In this document: positions 29,730-37,921 of the stretch, piece by piece
Numbering within the stretch: position 1 is the stretch's first letter
How the letters are laid out: each line of letters begins with the position of its first letter
Assembly: GCF_000306115.2 (NCBI RefSeq)
Contig: NZ_AKWX02000013.1
Coordinates: forward strand, 62,001 to 126,000
Length of the DNA: 64,000 bases
Source of the DNA: Leptospira wolffii serovar Khorat str. Khorat-H2
GTDB taxonomy: Bacteria; Spirochaetota; Leptospiria; Leptospirales; Leptospiraceae
Direction: 5' to 3'
Translations under genes and position numbers: made by a program
Notes under the pieces: generated by a model
Database searches by the model: none
Seen by the model: only the letters and a program-made list of their open reading frames with translations
Told to the model about the DNA's origin: nothing

Positions 29730-30608
29730 ATGAAAAAAATATTAGAGATTTATAAAGAGGCCCGGGGCCCGGTATACTCTTTCGAATTCTTTCCCCCGAA
29801 AACGGAAGAGGGAGAAGAAAAACTTTTCGAAGCAGTCGGAGAATTGTCCAAGGTCGATCCGGGATTCATCACGGTGACGTACGGAGCGGGCGGTTCCACT
29901 CGAGACAAAACCATCAGACTTACTTCCGAATTGGCGAAGAAATACTCTTTGCCTGCTGCGGCCCATTTTACCTGCGTTGGAGGAAATCGGGACGAGATTC
30001 GAACCATTCTCGCGCAAATCTACGATTCCGGGATCCGCAATCTCATGGCCTTAAGGGGAGATCCTCCTAAGGGAGAGGGCCAGTTTCGAAAGGTGGAAGG
30101 GGGCTTCGGTCATGCGAACGAACTCATCTCCTTTATCCGAGAAGAAGGTTTCGATTTTTGCATAGGTGGAGCATGCTATCCGGAAAAACATCCGGAGGCT
30201 TCCAGTCTGGAGGCGGACGTGGATCGTTTGAAGGACAAGGTGGAGGCAGGCGCTTCTTATCTAGTTTCCCAATTATTCTTTTTGAATTCTTCTTTCGGTG
30301 CTTTTTTGGATTTGGTCCATAAGAAAGGGATTCATGTGCCGGTGATACCGGGGATCATGCCCATCACTTCTTTTTCTCAGATTGAAAGATTTAAGAGTAT
30401 GGCGGCCTGCGAATTCCCTCCTCGATTGATTTCGGATCTGGAAGCCGTAAAAGATAACCCGTCCGAATTTTACAAAAGAAGCGTAGATTTTTCCGTGGCT
30501 CAGTGCCGAGAATTGGTCGAAACCTATCGGGTTCCGGGGGTCCATCTCTATACTCTGAACCAATCTCCTGCGAGTTCGGATATCGTGCGCAAGTTGAAAT
30601 CCTCGTAA
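29730..30608 (+). CDS. metF: Methylenetetrahydrofolate reductase
   Basis: FAD enzyme that reduces 5,10-methylene-THF to 5-methyl-THF for methionine synthesis. About 292 residues, normal for the bacterial form. It shows the family start PVYSFEFFPPKTEEGEEKL, then FITVTYGAGGSTRDKT, LMALRGDPPKGEG, and SQLFFLNSSFGAFLDL. ATG 29730 has GGAAGG five bases upstream and is preferred to the in-frame TTG at 29712. It converges on mqnD with only 10 bp between stops. Methionine synthase is not in the window. Confidence 0.95.
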   Translation: MKKILEIYKEARGPVYSFEFFPPKTEEGEEKLFEAVGELSKVDPGFITVTYGAGGSTRDKTIRLTSELAKKYSLPAAAHFTCVGGNRDEIRTILAQIYDSGIRNLMALRGDPPKGEGQFRKVEGGFGHANELISFIREEGFDFCIGGACYPEKHPEASSLEADVDRLKDKVEAGASYLVSQLFFLNSSFGAFLDLVHKKGIHVPVIPGIMPITSFSQIERFKSMAACEFPPRLISDLEAVKDNPSEFYKRSVDFSVAQCRELVETYRVPGVHLYTLNQSPASSDIVRKLKSS

Positions 30609-30618
30609 GATTATATTC

Positions 30619-31446
30619 TCAGACAAAAAGCTCCTGCTCTTTTTCTTTGGGCAGGAGCCCGGTGGACAATGCTTTTTCTTGGAGGAGTCGGATGGCCCTT
30701 CTCCCCTCTTGTCCCAGGCTTTTGGAGAAATCGTTCACATACAGATCTATATGCGCATCCGCCACTTCTCTCGTGGTATCCTGGGAGTGCGTGAGAATAT
30801 AATCGTACATGTCTTCCCTATGCAGATATGCGAGCTCCAGGCTTTCCTTAATTGCCGAATCTAGGGCTGTCTTTTTTTCGGGATCGAGATGTCTTTGGAT
30901 AGCAATGCATCCTAGGGGGATGGGGGCGCCCGTGGTTTCTTCCCACCATTCTCCTAAGTCCCGTACTTTTTCCAGGCCTCTCTTTTCGTAGGTGAATCTT
31001 TCTTCGTGGATCACGAGCCCGAAATCGGCTTCTCCGTTTTTTACCTTATCCAATATGAAATCGTAGCGAGTAGGTACCGGTTCGAAGTCACCTTCCAGAT
31101 ATAGGTGTGCGAGCAGATTGGCAGTAGTCCATAATCCGGGAACAAGAATCTTTTTGCCCTTAGGAGTTCCTACAGAGGCTCCTTTCCTCTTTACGATGAG
31201 CGGTCCGCAATTTCTGCCCAGAGCGGAACCGCTATCGAGTAAGGAGTAACGGTCTGCTACTTGGAATAAGGCTGCGAAAGAAAGTTTCGTGGCCTGGAAT
31301 TTCCCTTCTTTTGCGAATCGATTCAGTTGCTCCACATCATGGAGTTCCTCTTTTACGGAAAAGGGCGCTTTCGTTTTTCCGGCGATTAAATGATAGAAGA
31401 TGAATGTATCGTTGGGACAAGGAGAATAAGCCAGACTAAGTTCCAT
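30619..31446 (-). CDS. mqnD: 1,4-dihydroxy-6-naphthoate synthase (futalosine pathway)
   Basis: Menaquinone biosynthesis by the futalosine route: it splits cyclic dehypoxanthine futalosine to 1,4-dihydroxy-6-naphthoate. About 275 residues, with a periplasmic-binding-protein-like fold. The N-terminal signature LSLAYSPCPNDTFIFYHLIA is diagnostic; GPLIVKRKG and ADFGLVIHEERFTYEKRGL follow. The start is uncertain: TTG 31458 is also in frame, and GGAAG lies very close to ATG 31446. MqnA is a relative, but the PCPNDT motif marks MqnD. No other mqn gene is nearby. Confidence 0.93.
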   Translation of the reverse strand: MELSLAYSPCPNDTFIFYHLIAGKTKAPFSVKEELHDVEQLNRFAKEGKFQATKLSFAALFQVADRYSLLDSGSALGRNCGPLIVKRKGASVGTPKGKKILVPGLWTTANLLAHLYLEGDFEPVPTRYDFILDKVKNGEADFGLVIHEERFTYEKRGLEKVRDLGEWWEETTGAPIPLGCIAIQRHLDPEKKTALDSAIKESLELAYLHREDMYDYILTHSQDTTREVADAHIDLYVNDFSKSLGQEGRRAIRLLQEKALSTGLLPKEKEQELFV

Positions 31447-31550
31447 TCTTCCAGGCAATCAGTTTCCGTACTTTTGGAAACGAAAAAAGAAGGTAGGAAC
31501 TCCCGCCCGGCTTTAATTTGGAGATCTATATAGAATTTGGAGTCCGTCTT

Positions 31551-32441
31551 TTGAGTTTCTTGCCGCATAAATTTCCCAGAACCGGCGCCCTATCCGGAAT
31601 TCATACCATCGCCATGGATCTGGACGGGACTCTTCTGGATTCTCGCGCTTCGATTTCTAGTTTAAATCATTATGTCCTACAGTCTGCTCTGGATTCCGGT
31701 TTGCGTTTGATCCTCGCGACCGGGAGAAGATTCTCTTCGGCTTTTCCTTACGCTTGCGAGTTTAAGGGGGATGTCGCCGTGATCGCAAACAACGGGCAAG
31801 TCACCAGGCGGTCTCCGAGCGGAGAGAGGGTCTCGGAAGTATATCTTTCTACTCGGGGGGCTCGGGCGGCATTGGCACTCGGAAAATCCAAAGGGTTCTC
31901 TCCCCTTCTGCATGTGGATCGTTTCGAAGAGGGAGTGGATATTTTGATGGAGGCTCCCATCACTTCTCCCGCTTTTCATAATTACTCCGGAGGAGATACG
32001 GAGAGAACCCGAGTGGTCGCGGACTGTGTGGAGCACGGAGAAGATCGCGTATTGGTTGTCTGTTTTCTTTCGCAAAATCGGGAAGAGCTTTTCGATTTGG
32101 AGAAGAGTTTATTGCGATTGCCCGAAGCCTCCGAATACAGGACTGTTCTAACGAAAGTTCCGGGTGTAGCTTTTTGTTTAGAAGTATTGGAGAAAGGCGC
32201 CTCTAAATGGGCAGCAATCCGAAGTTTTCTGCAAGCCTCCGAGCTGGATACGGAAGGCGTCATCTCCTTCGGGGACGAATCGAACGATACGGAGATGATC
32301 GCTCATTCAGGATTCGGATTTGCGATGAAAAATGCCGTTCCCGGTTTGAAAGAGAAGGCGAATTTCGTGACCAAATATTCGAATAACGAGGATGGGATCG
32401 CTATGACTCTTCTGGAATTAGCCGCGCTTCGTTTTCCGTAA
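31551..32441 (+). CDS. Cof-type HAD family phosphatase
   Basis: About 296 residues, a cytoplasmic HAD-superfamily hydrolase with a type IIB cap. Motif I is AMDLDGTLLDS, motif II LILATGRR, and motif IV ISFGDESNDTEMIAHSGFGF; the Lys of motif III lies in LEKGASKWAAI. Substrates of this subfamily are sugar phosphates or flavin/pyridoxal phosphates and cannot be told apart here. Starts at TTG 31518, TTG 31551 or ATG 31614 are possible; TTG 31551 has GGAG eight bases upstream. The last nine codons form the first copy of a 33-bp direct repeat that recurs 485 bp downstream. Confidence 0.85.
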   Translation: MSFLPHKFPRTGALSGIHTIAMDLDGTLLDSRASISSLNHYVLQSALDSGLRLILATGRRFSSAFPYACEFKGDVAVIANNGQVTRRSPSGERVSEVYLSTRGARAALALGKSKGFSPLLHVDRFEEGVDILMEAPITSPAFHNYSGGDTERTRVVADCVEHGEDRVLVVCFLSQNREELFDLEKSLLRLPEASEYRTVLTKVPGVAFCLEVLEKGASKWAAIRSFLQASELDTEGVISFGDESNDTEMIAHSGFGFAMKNAVPGLKEKANFVTKYSNNEDGIAMTLLELAALRFP

Positions 32442-32448
32442 GGGTTGA
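32416..32448 (+). repeat. 33-bp direct repeat, left copy
   Basis: Begins AATTAGCCGCGCTTC and ends CGTAAGGGTTGA. It contains the last eight codons and the TAA of the HAD phosphatase. It differs from the right copy only at one position (C here, T there). Confidence 0.9.
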
Positions 32449-32508
32449 AAAGGGATTGAGAAAGGTATCTGGAGCGTTAATCAACATACTCGTTATTTCG
32501 AGAATGAG

Positions 32509-32709
32509 GTGCTTAGAAAACGTCCAGAGATTCGTGTAGATTGGGTTAAAGAAGTAATTGGCTATTCGGACAAAAGGGAAGTCCAAGAAGATGGGCGAAT
32601 CCGGTTTTGGAAATGGATTGACGAGGCCCAAAAATACATGCGAGTAATTACCTTGGAGGACGGAGAGACGGTCCATAACTCTTTCTTTGATCGGAGCTTT
32701 AAAAAATGA
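32509..32709 (+). CDS. DUF4258-like protein, toxin-like partner
   Basis: From GTG 32509 the product is 66 residues. It closely fits a DUF4258-type family: RPEIRVDWVKEVIGYSDKRE, EDGRIRFWKWIDEA, then the ending MRVITLEDGETVHNSFFDRS. The family is often paired with DUF2283 and thought to be toxin/antitoxin-like. The frame stays open upstream to 32449 and encodes NQHTRYFENEV, which looks like the missing family N-terminus, yet no ATG, GTG or TTG occurs there. So either an ATT/ATC start is used, or the 5' end was cut at the cassette border. Its stop overlaps the start of the next gene by 4 bp. Confidence 0.75.
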   Translation: MLRKRPEIRVDWVKEVIGYSDKREVQEDGRIRFWKWIDEAQKYMRVITLEDGETVHNSFFDRSFKK

Positions 32710-32906
32710 GAATTACACATTATCCTGAAACGGACTCCATTTATATCGACCTATCCGACCGCCCGTCTGTCCAGACCCGAGAAATAAATTCGGACTTAAA
32801 TGTGGATTTGGATGAGAATGGAAAGCCCGTCGGTATCGATATCCACGGGAATGCTTCTAAATACGTGGACCTTTCAAAAGTCCTCTTTGAAACGATTCAA
32901 AATTAG
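32706..32906 (+). CDS. DUF2283 family protein, antitoxin-like partner
   Basis: This 66-residue protein has the DUF2283 pattern: MRITHYPETDSIYIDLSDRP, then NSDLNVDLDENGKPVGIDIH. It starts at an ATGA overlap with the DUF4258-like gene, so the two are translationally coupled. Its last codon and TAG stop are supplied by the right 33-bp repeat, so the current C-terminus was set by the junction. DUF2283 proteins are small and uncharacterised; the antitoxin reading comes from the recurrent pairing, not from any visible DNA-binding motif. Confidence 0.8.
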   Translation: MRITHYPETDSIYIDLSDRPSVQTREINSDLNVDLDENGKPVGIDIHGNASKYVDLSKVLFETIQN

Positions 32907-32933
32907 CCGCGCTTCGTTTTTCGTAAGGGTTGA
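32901..32933 (+). repeat. 33-bp direct repeat, right copy
   Basis: It matches the left copy at 32 of 33 positions. It carries the stop of the DUF2283 gene on the + strand. On the - strand it carries the last ten or so codons and TAA of the small membrane protein. Confidence 0.9.
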
Positions 32934-33118
32934 CTTTTCTCAACTATCACTGTGCAGGAGGAGCAAGCGTCCTCATAACAACCGAATCTTAATTCTTTGC
33001 GGGTCGATTTTCCGAAGAGGCTCTTGATCGTAGAAAGCAAAGGAAACGCAAGATACACAGCCGTAGCGGCAACTATCAAATAAACGATTTTATCCTGAGT
33101 CTCTATGTCCCAAAGCAT
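32903..33118 (-). CDS. Small single-pass membrane protein with Cys-rich end
   Basis: From ATG 33118 this is about 71 residues: a membrane helix near the N-terminus (KIVYLIVAATAVYLAFPLL), then a basic stretch and a cysteine cluster FGCYEDACSSC. The layout is like the FeoB-associated Cys-rich or other small metal-linked membrane proteins, though I cannot name the family. It is divergent from hemA, and the HemR box lies between them, so it may answer to the same signal. Its 3' end lies in the right 33-bp repeat. The frame is open to 33235, but that would cross the HemR box and the hemA start. Confidence 0.5.
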   Translation of the reverse strand: MLWDIETQDKIVYLIVAATAVYLAFPLLSTIKSLFGKSTRKELRFGCYEDACSSCTVIVEKSQPLRKTKRG

Positions 33119-33174
33119 AAAGTCATTTTGAAAATGGGTCTCAATACTCGCAAGAGGAATATTTTCCGAATCGC

Positions 33175-33190
33175 TGACAGTATTTTGACA
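33175..33190 (+). promoter_or_regulatory. HemR box upstream of hemA
   Basis: TGACAGTATTTTGACA is an exact TGACA-N6-TGACA. I recall that motif as the site of the leptospiral haem regulator HemR, whose gene lies 5.6 kb downstream in the same operon. It ends 34 bp before the hemA ATG. The second half-site also forms TTGACA, a good -35, with a TATGCT-like -10 about 19 bp on. Binding there would suit activation of the hem operon. Confidence 0.85.
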
Positions 33191-33224
33191 AATGGGCCGC
33201 TTGAAAAGGTATGCTCTTAGGTAG

Positions 33225-34112
33225 ATGTGGTCCACACTTCAAGTTTTTCATTCCGAATCTAACGACAGAGATTTCTTCTCCGTCCCGGACGCTTTCGCTT
33301 GGAAAACATGCATGCGTACCGTTTGGATTTCCGATTCTAGGATTCACCAAGATCCAGATCGTCTCCCGGCAAATTGGGAAATGAAATCCGGATACGAAGC
33401 ATACGGTTTGCTTTTGGAAATCATCTCCGGTTTGAAATCTAAATTATTCGGAGAGACCGAAGTTCTTGCTCAGTTTCGTCAAAGGTTCCAAGAGGTTCCA
33501 AACTCCGCATTCGGAGAATATTTGGCGCGTCTAAGAGATAAATTGATCGAAGATTGCAGAACTCTTCGCTCCGGTTACCTGCAAAATTTAGGAGAACAAT
33601 CTTACGGCGGTCTTGCGGATAAATACCTATCCGAAGCGAAACCTTCTCCGAATAGAGTCGCACTCTTGGGGACCGGCCAATTGGCGGAAAAAATTCTGCC
33701 CTGGCTTTCCAAGTCCGGTAAGGATGTGAAAATCGTAGGACGTAATCCGAATCGCTTGGAGTATCTTTCCGCCGTTTCAAAAACTTCTCATCATCTGATC
33801 GAAGATTGGAATCCCGAGGGAGAAGCTTGGGTCATAGCCGCTCCTATGAATCTTTCTCCTTGGTTGGAAAAATTGAATCCCGGAGATTTGGTTTTAGATT
33901 TTAGAGAGGAACCGTTGGAATCTTCTTGGCCTGAGGGAGTAGTTTACATATCCTTTGCGGAGATGCTCTCCTCTCTGAAGGAAACCGAAGAAAGAACCCG
34001 GAAAGTCCGGGAAGAATTGGTTACCGTTCTGGACGAACTCCTGGAAGAAAGAGAATTGGAATCGCATCAATTTGTATTCGGTTGGGATGACCTACCTTGT
34101 CCGACATTTTAA
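33225..34112 (+). CDS. hemA: Glutamyl-tRNA reductase, short form
   Basis: First committed step of C5 haem synthesis: glutamyl-tRNA to glutamate-1-semialdehyde with NADPH. The catalytic Cys is in WKTCMRTVW (the family's STCNRTE), about residue 29. GYEAYGLLLEIISGLKSKLF-GET matches the conserved GLDSMVLGE block. The NADPH domain starts at VALLGTGQLAEKIL. At 295 residues it is far shorter than the usual 420. The N-terminus is trimmed, and the long C-terminal dimerisation domain is nearly absent. It opens the hem operon, 34 bp after the HemR box; its 3' end overlaps hemC by 16 bp. Confidence 0.88.
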   Translation: MWSTLQVFHSESNDRDFFSVPDAFAWKTCMRTVWISDSRIHQDPDRLPANWEMKSGYEAYGLLLEIISGLKSKLFGETEVLAQFRQRFQEVPNSAFGEYLARLRDKLIEDCRTLRSGYLQNLGEQSYGGLADKYLSEAKPSPNRVALLGTGQLAEKILPWLSKSGKDVKIVGRNPNRLEYLSAVSKTSHHLIEDWNPEGEAWVIAAPMNLSPWLEKLNPGDLVLDFREEPLESSWPEGVVYISFAEMLSSLKETEERTRKVREELVTVLDELLEERELESHQFVFGWDDLPCPTF

Positions 34113-35659
34113 GAATCGGTTCTCGTAAAAGCTCTCTCGCTAAACTCCAAGCCTGCTTAGTACAAGACTCCCTCAGAAAAATTCATTCTAAGTTGGAGGT
34201 CCAACTTGTATTTCGCGAAGCCAGTGGAGATCAGGATCTCACTACTCCCCTTTGGAAAATGGGAGGCAAAGGAGTCTTTACCCAGGATTTGACCAAGGAT
34301 CTAGTAGAAGGCTCTGTGGACGCGGTAGTTCATTCTTATAAAGATCTGGATTTGGAAGGTCATGTAGGCACCGAGATTTTCATGGTCCTGCCTAGGGCCG
34401 ATCAGAGAGACGTGCTGCTTTGGAAGAGAAGCGCTTTCGAGACTCCTCCTGCAGAATTGAAAATCCATTCTTCCAGCCCTAGAAGAGAATATAATCTTAC
34501 CGCATTTTTGCCTAAGGCCCTCCCCTCTCGTCTCCAAGGAAAACCGATCAGCTTTCATCCCGTAAGAGGAAACGTTCAAACTAGAATCCGCAAATGGAAA
34601 GAGGATGATTCCGTTTCCGGTCTTATCGTGGCCAAGGCCGCATTGGATCGATTACTTTCCGAAAATTTCTCCTTCTCCGTTGAAAAGGAATACGAAGATC
34701 TCAGATCCGTAATCCGCAGTACTATTCTTTCCGAATTGTTCATGGTCCTGCCTTTATCCAAGAATCCGAACGCTCCCGCGCAAGGAGCCTTGGCTGTGGA
34801 GATCCGTAAGGGGGATGAAAGAGTGAAGAATCTACTCTCCGTATTAAGAAATCAAAAAGAAGAAGATGCCGTTTCGGAAGAGAGAAGGATTCTTTCTTTC
34901 TTCGGAGGAGGGTGTCACCAGAAGATCGGAGTCAGCATCTTCTCCGCGGATTCCGCGGATTTTCTTTTCTTGAGAGGAAAGACGGATGCAGGTATAGAGT
35001 TGGATCGTTTTCATAGATGGAAAGGAAAGGATTTCCCTACTCCCGATTCTTGGGATTCGATTTTTCCCAAACCTAAAGAAGGTTTCGGTATGAAAAGAAT
35101 ACCTACTCAGGCAAATTCTCCTTCGGAAAAATTCTGGTTCGTATCTAGAGCGGATTCTCTTCCTTCCGAATGGAATTCTCCCGAACCCGATACGATACTC
35201 GTCGTTGCCGGCGCTAAGACCTGGGAAAAATTGGCCGCCCGGGATATTTGGGTTCACGGATCCACGGACGGTTTGGGAGAAGAGGATGCTGCGAAAATCG
35301 TAAGTCTTCTGGATCCTTCTCCGCAATTCCTAAAATTGACTCATGAAGAAAGCGATCTTATCGAAGGAGTCTGGAAGAGGTTCGTCACCTATAAGGTGGA
35401 ATTCGATCCGGTCCAGCCGGACCTTTCGGGGTATTCTCATTTTTTCTGGATGAGCGCTTCCCAATTCGATCGCGCTTTAAAACGGGATCCTTCGATTGCG
35501 GATAAAGTGCATTCCTGCGGAACCGGAGCGACTTACAGATATATTCTAAAAACGTTAGGTTCGGACGCGAAGCTTTTCGTATTTCCGAATTATGAATCCT
35601 GGGTTAAGGCCTGCAAGGGAGAATCTAAGGATCCCCTTTTAGATAGAGGTGCTATATGA
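34097..35659 (+). CDS. hemC: Fused porphobilinogen deaminase / uroporphyrinogen-III synthase
   Basis: A 520-residue two-enzyme protein. Residues 1-275 or so are HemC: RIGSRKSSLAKLQ at the start, GVFTQDLTKDLVEG, then the dipyrromethane-cofactor Cys in GGGCHQKIGVSIF. After a linker, residues 310-520 have the lower conservation and strand/helix rhythm of HemD (FWMSASQFDRAL, HSCGTGATYRYILKTLG). No separate hemD is present in the cluster, which supports the fusion. It starts at TTG 34097 inside hemA, and its TGA overlaps the hemB ATG. Confidence 0.92.
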   Translation: MSDILRIGSRKSSLAKLQACLVQDSLRKIHSKLEVQLVFREASGDQDLTTPLWKMGGKGVFTQDLTKDLVEGSVDAVVHSYKDLDLEGHVGTEIFMVLPRADQRDVLLWKRSAFETPPAELKIHSSSPRREYNLTAFLPKALPSRLQGKPISFHPVRGNVQTRIRKWKEDDSVSGLIVAKAALDRLLSENFSFSVEKEYEDLRSVIRSTILSELFMVLPLSKNPNAPAQGALAVEIRKGDERVKNLLSVLRNQKEEDAVSEERRILSFFGGGCHQKIGVSIFSADSADFLFLRGKTDAGIELDRFHRWKGKDFPTPDSWDSIFPKPKEGFGMKRIPTQANSPSEKFWFVSRADSLPSEWNSPEPDTILVVAGAKTWEKLAARDIWVHGSTDGLGEEDAAKIVSLLDPSPQFLKLTHEESDLIEGVWKRFVTYKVEFDPVQPDLSGYSHFFWMSASQFDRALKRDPSIADKVHSCGTGATYRYILKTLGSDAKLFVFPNYESWVKACKGESKDPLLDRGAI

Positions 35660-36621
35660 AAGAGATGGGCGGAATGGGACTCAGAAGGAGCCGGTTGAAC
35701 GCGCCTATGCGCAATTTGACTTCTTCGGAATCCTTGAATTATAAAAAGTTAATACAACCTCTTTTTGTGGCGGAGTCCTTGGCTTCCGCAGAGAGGATGT
35801 CCTCCCTTCCCGGGGTATTTAGGGATAATTCCGAAACGGTTCTCTCTCAAGTCGAGTCGGACTTAAAGGCCGGAGTGGAACATTTTCTTTTATTTCTCGT
35901 CCCCGGCCAAAAGTCGGACGATTCCATTCCCCGACACTTCTACGAAAAAGCGATCGGTGCGATCAAGGCTCGGTTTCCCGAAGCCTTCCTTTGGGTGGAT
36001 ACTTGTCTTTGCTCCCTGACCACTCACGGTCATTGCGGTCTCTTGGATTCCAAGGGAAGAATAGAGAATGTAAGCTCCGTAAAACGTCTTTCCGAGCTCG
36101 CTCTATGCTATGCCGAGTCCGGTGCGGACGGTATTTCTCCTTCGGATATGATGGACGGAAGAATCGCAAGTCACAGAAATATTCTGGATAAAAACGGACT
36201 CGAGCATGTACCGATCATGAGCTATTCCACTAAATTCAAGAGTCATTTTTACGGACCTTTTAGGGAAGCGGCGGAATCCACTCCGGGGCACGGGGATCGT
36301 TCTTCCTATCAGATAGATGTTCGGAACAGAGAAGATTCCCTTCTCTCTTCCGTAAGGGACGCGGAAGAAGGAGCGGATCTTTTGATGGTTAAGCCGGGCA
36401 TAACGTCTGCGGATCTCATTCTTCCCATACGAGAAAAGACAGGATTGCCCGTAGGGGCTTATCAAGTGAGCGGAGAATACGCTTCCTTGTCCCTTCTGGC
36501 CGAAAACGGTTTTTGTAAATTCGAGGACGCTCTCAGGGAGACCTGGCAAGTATTCTCCCGTGCGGGCGCGTCTTATTTGATCACATATGCTGCAAGAAGA
36601 GGAAAGGAGATCTTATCCTAA
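35656..36621 (+). CDS. hemB: Delta-aminolevulinic acid dehydratase (porphobilinogen synthase)
   Basis: Joins two 5-aminolevulinates to porphobilinogen. It has 321 residues, the normal length. The two active-site lysines are in SYSTKFKSHFYGPF and LMVKPGITSADLI. A cysteine cluster, WVDTCLCSLTTHGHCGLL, marks the zinc-type active site. The start is an ATGA overlap with hemC/D. The stop is followed at once by the hemL ATG, so this is a tight operon. Confidence 0.97.
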   Translation: MKEMGGMGLRRSRLNAPMRNLTSSESLNYKKLIQPLFVAESLASAERMSSLPGVFRDNSETVLSQVESDLKAGVEHFLLFLVPGQKSDDSIPRHFYEKAIGAIKARFPEAFLWVDTCLCSLTTHGHCGLLDSKGRIENVSSVKRLSELALCYAESGADGISPSDMMDGRIASHRNILDKNGLEHVPIMSYSTKFKSHFYGPFREAAESTPGHGDRSSYQIDVRNREDSLLSSVRDAEEGADLLMVKPGITSADLILPIREKTGLPVGAYQVSGEYASLSLLAENGFCKFEDALRETWQVFSRAGASYLITYAARRGKEILS

Positions 36622-37917
36622 ATGAGCGTTAGTTCTAAGGAATTATTCGAAAGAGCGAAGAAGGTCGCCCCCGGTGGAGTACATTCTCCCGTCCGTTCCT
36701 TTAAATCCGTCGGCGGGGACCCCGTATTCTTCAAATCCGCAAAAGGGGCCTACCTCACGGATGTATCAGAAAAAGATTATATAGATTATTGCCTTAGCTT
36801 CGGGCCCTTGATTCTAGGACACCGGGATCCCGAAGTCCATGAAGTGGTTTCTCAAACCGCGGAATTGGCTTGGAGTTTCGGGGCTGCGGAGCCTTATTCT
36901 TTGGAGTTGGCCGAGTGGATCGTCTCCAGAATCCCTTGGGTGGAAAAAATCCGTTTCGTAAATAGCGGGACGGAAGCCGTCATGAGTGCTCTTCGTGTCG
37001 CGAGAGCGGCCACCGGAAGGGACAAGATCCTGAAATTCGACGGATGCTATCACGGGCATTTGGACGCGCTTCTCGTTAAAGCAGGGTCCGGTCTTGCGGG
37101 GGTTTCCTCTTCCGATAGCGCAGGGATCGGTTCCGAGCTTATCAAAAATACTCTCGTTCTTCCTCTGGACGACGAGAAAGCGGTGGAAGATTTGTTTGCG
37201 AAGGAAGGCAAGAATATCGCCGCCGTTGTGATTGAGCCTCTTCCTGCTAATTACGGTTTATTAATGCAGAGAAAGGAATTCCTTTCTAAAATCGCTGAGA
37301 TCGCCAGAAAAAACGGAACCTTGGTCTTCTTCGACGAGGTGATCAGCGGGTTTCGGGTCGGTCTAAAGGGTATGAGCGGAGAATTGGGGATCCATCCGGA
37401 CCTGGTAACTTACGGAAAAATCATAGGCGGAGGATTTCCCGTAGGAGCCTATGCGGGCAGGGCCGATCTATTGGATCTTGTGGCTCCCCAAGGTCCTGTC
37501 TACCAGGCGGGAACCTTAAGCGCGAGTCCCTTCGGAATGAGGGCGGGTCTTGCCACTCTGCAAAAATGCGAGAGAGAGAACGTATACGATACTTTACAAA
37601 AACGTACGGAGAAACTGGTCCAAGGTCTTGTTTCCATTTTTAGGGAGAAGGATCCGGGTTCCGATTGGACGAGTACGTCCCATTCTTCCCTGTTTTGGTT
37701 TCATAAGAAGACGGCCTCTCCTATACGAACGGTGGATGCGATCCCGACCGGGCATAAGGAGGCGTTTGCCAAAGTATTTCATTCTCTCTTGGACGAGGGA
37801 GTGTATCTCGCGCCTTCCGGATACGAGGTAGGATTTATGAGTCTTGCTCACACCGACCAAGTGATCGATAAGACTCTCGAGCTCGCAAAGACCGCATTAG
37901 GAAAATTGAAAGTATAG
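36622..37917 (+). CDS. hemL: Glutamate-1-semialdehyde 2,1-aminomutase
   Basis: PLP enzyme that makes 5-aminolevulinate from glutamate-1-semialdehyde, the second C5 step. It has 431 residues. The fold-type I motifs are clear: [45 protein letters not shown], and the PLP lysine in [16 protein letters not shown]. It starts directly after the hemB stop (TAA-ATG). HemL and HemA are expected to pass the unstable semialdehyde between them. Confidence 0.97.
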   Translation: MSVSSKELFERAKKVAPGGVHSPVRSFKSVGGDPVFFKSAKGAYLTDVSEKDYIDYCLSFGPLILGHRDPEVHEVVSQTAELAWSFGAAEPYSLELAEWIVSRIPWVEKIRFVNSGTEAVMSALRVARAATGRDKILKFDGCYHGHLDALLVKAGSGLAGVSSSDSAGIGSELIKNTLVLPLDDEKAVEDLFAKEGKNIAAVVIEPLPANYGLLMQRKEFLSKIAEIARKNGTLVFFDEVISGFRVGLKGMSGELGIHPDLVTYGKIIGGGFPVGAYAGRADLLDLVAPQGPVYQAGTLSASPFGMRAGLATLQKCERENVYDTLQKRTEKLVQGLVSIFREKDPGSDWTSTSHSSLFWFHKKTASPIRTVDAIPTGHKEAFAKVFHSLLDEGVYLAPSGYEVGFMSLAHTDQVIDKTLELAKTALGKLKV

Positions 37918-37921
37918 AGTC

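Larger units (their letters stand above)
32416..32933. mobile_element. Putative mobile two-gene cassette bounded by 33-bp direct repeats
   Basis: Positions 32416-32448 and 32901-32933 are direct repeats with 32 of 33 bases equal. Between them lie only a DUF4258-like and a DUF2283-like gene. The left copy encodes the HAD C-terminus and stop; the right copy encodes the C-terminus and stop of the small opposite-strand gene. Removing one unit (485 bp) would leave two intact convergent genes overlapping at their ends. This is the pattern expected of target duplication on insertion. No recombinase is present, so the mover acted in trans or has been lost. A local duplication cannot be ruled out. Confidence 0.6.

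Noticed and set aside
30630..30658. GCTCCTGC/GCAGGAGC hairpin as a metF terminator
   Set aside because: It lies inside the mqnD coding end and has no T-run after it for metF; it may still act but is not supported.
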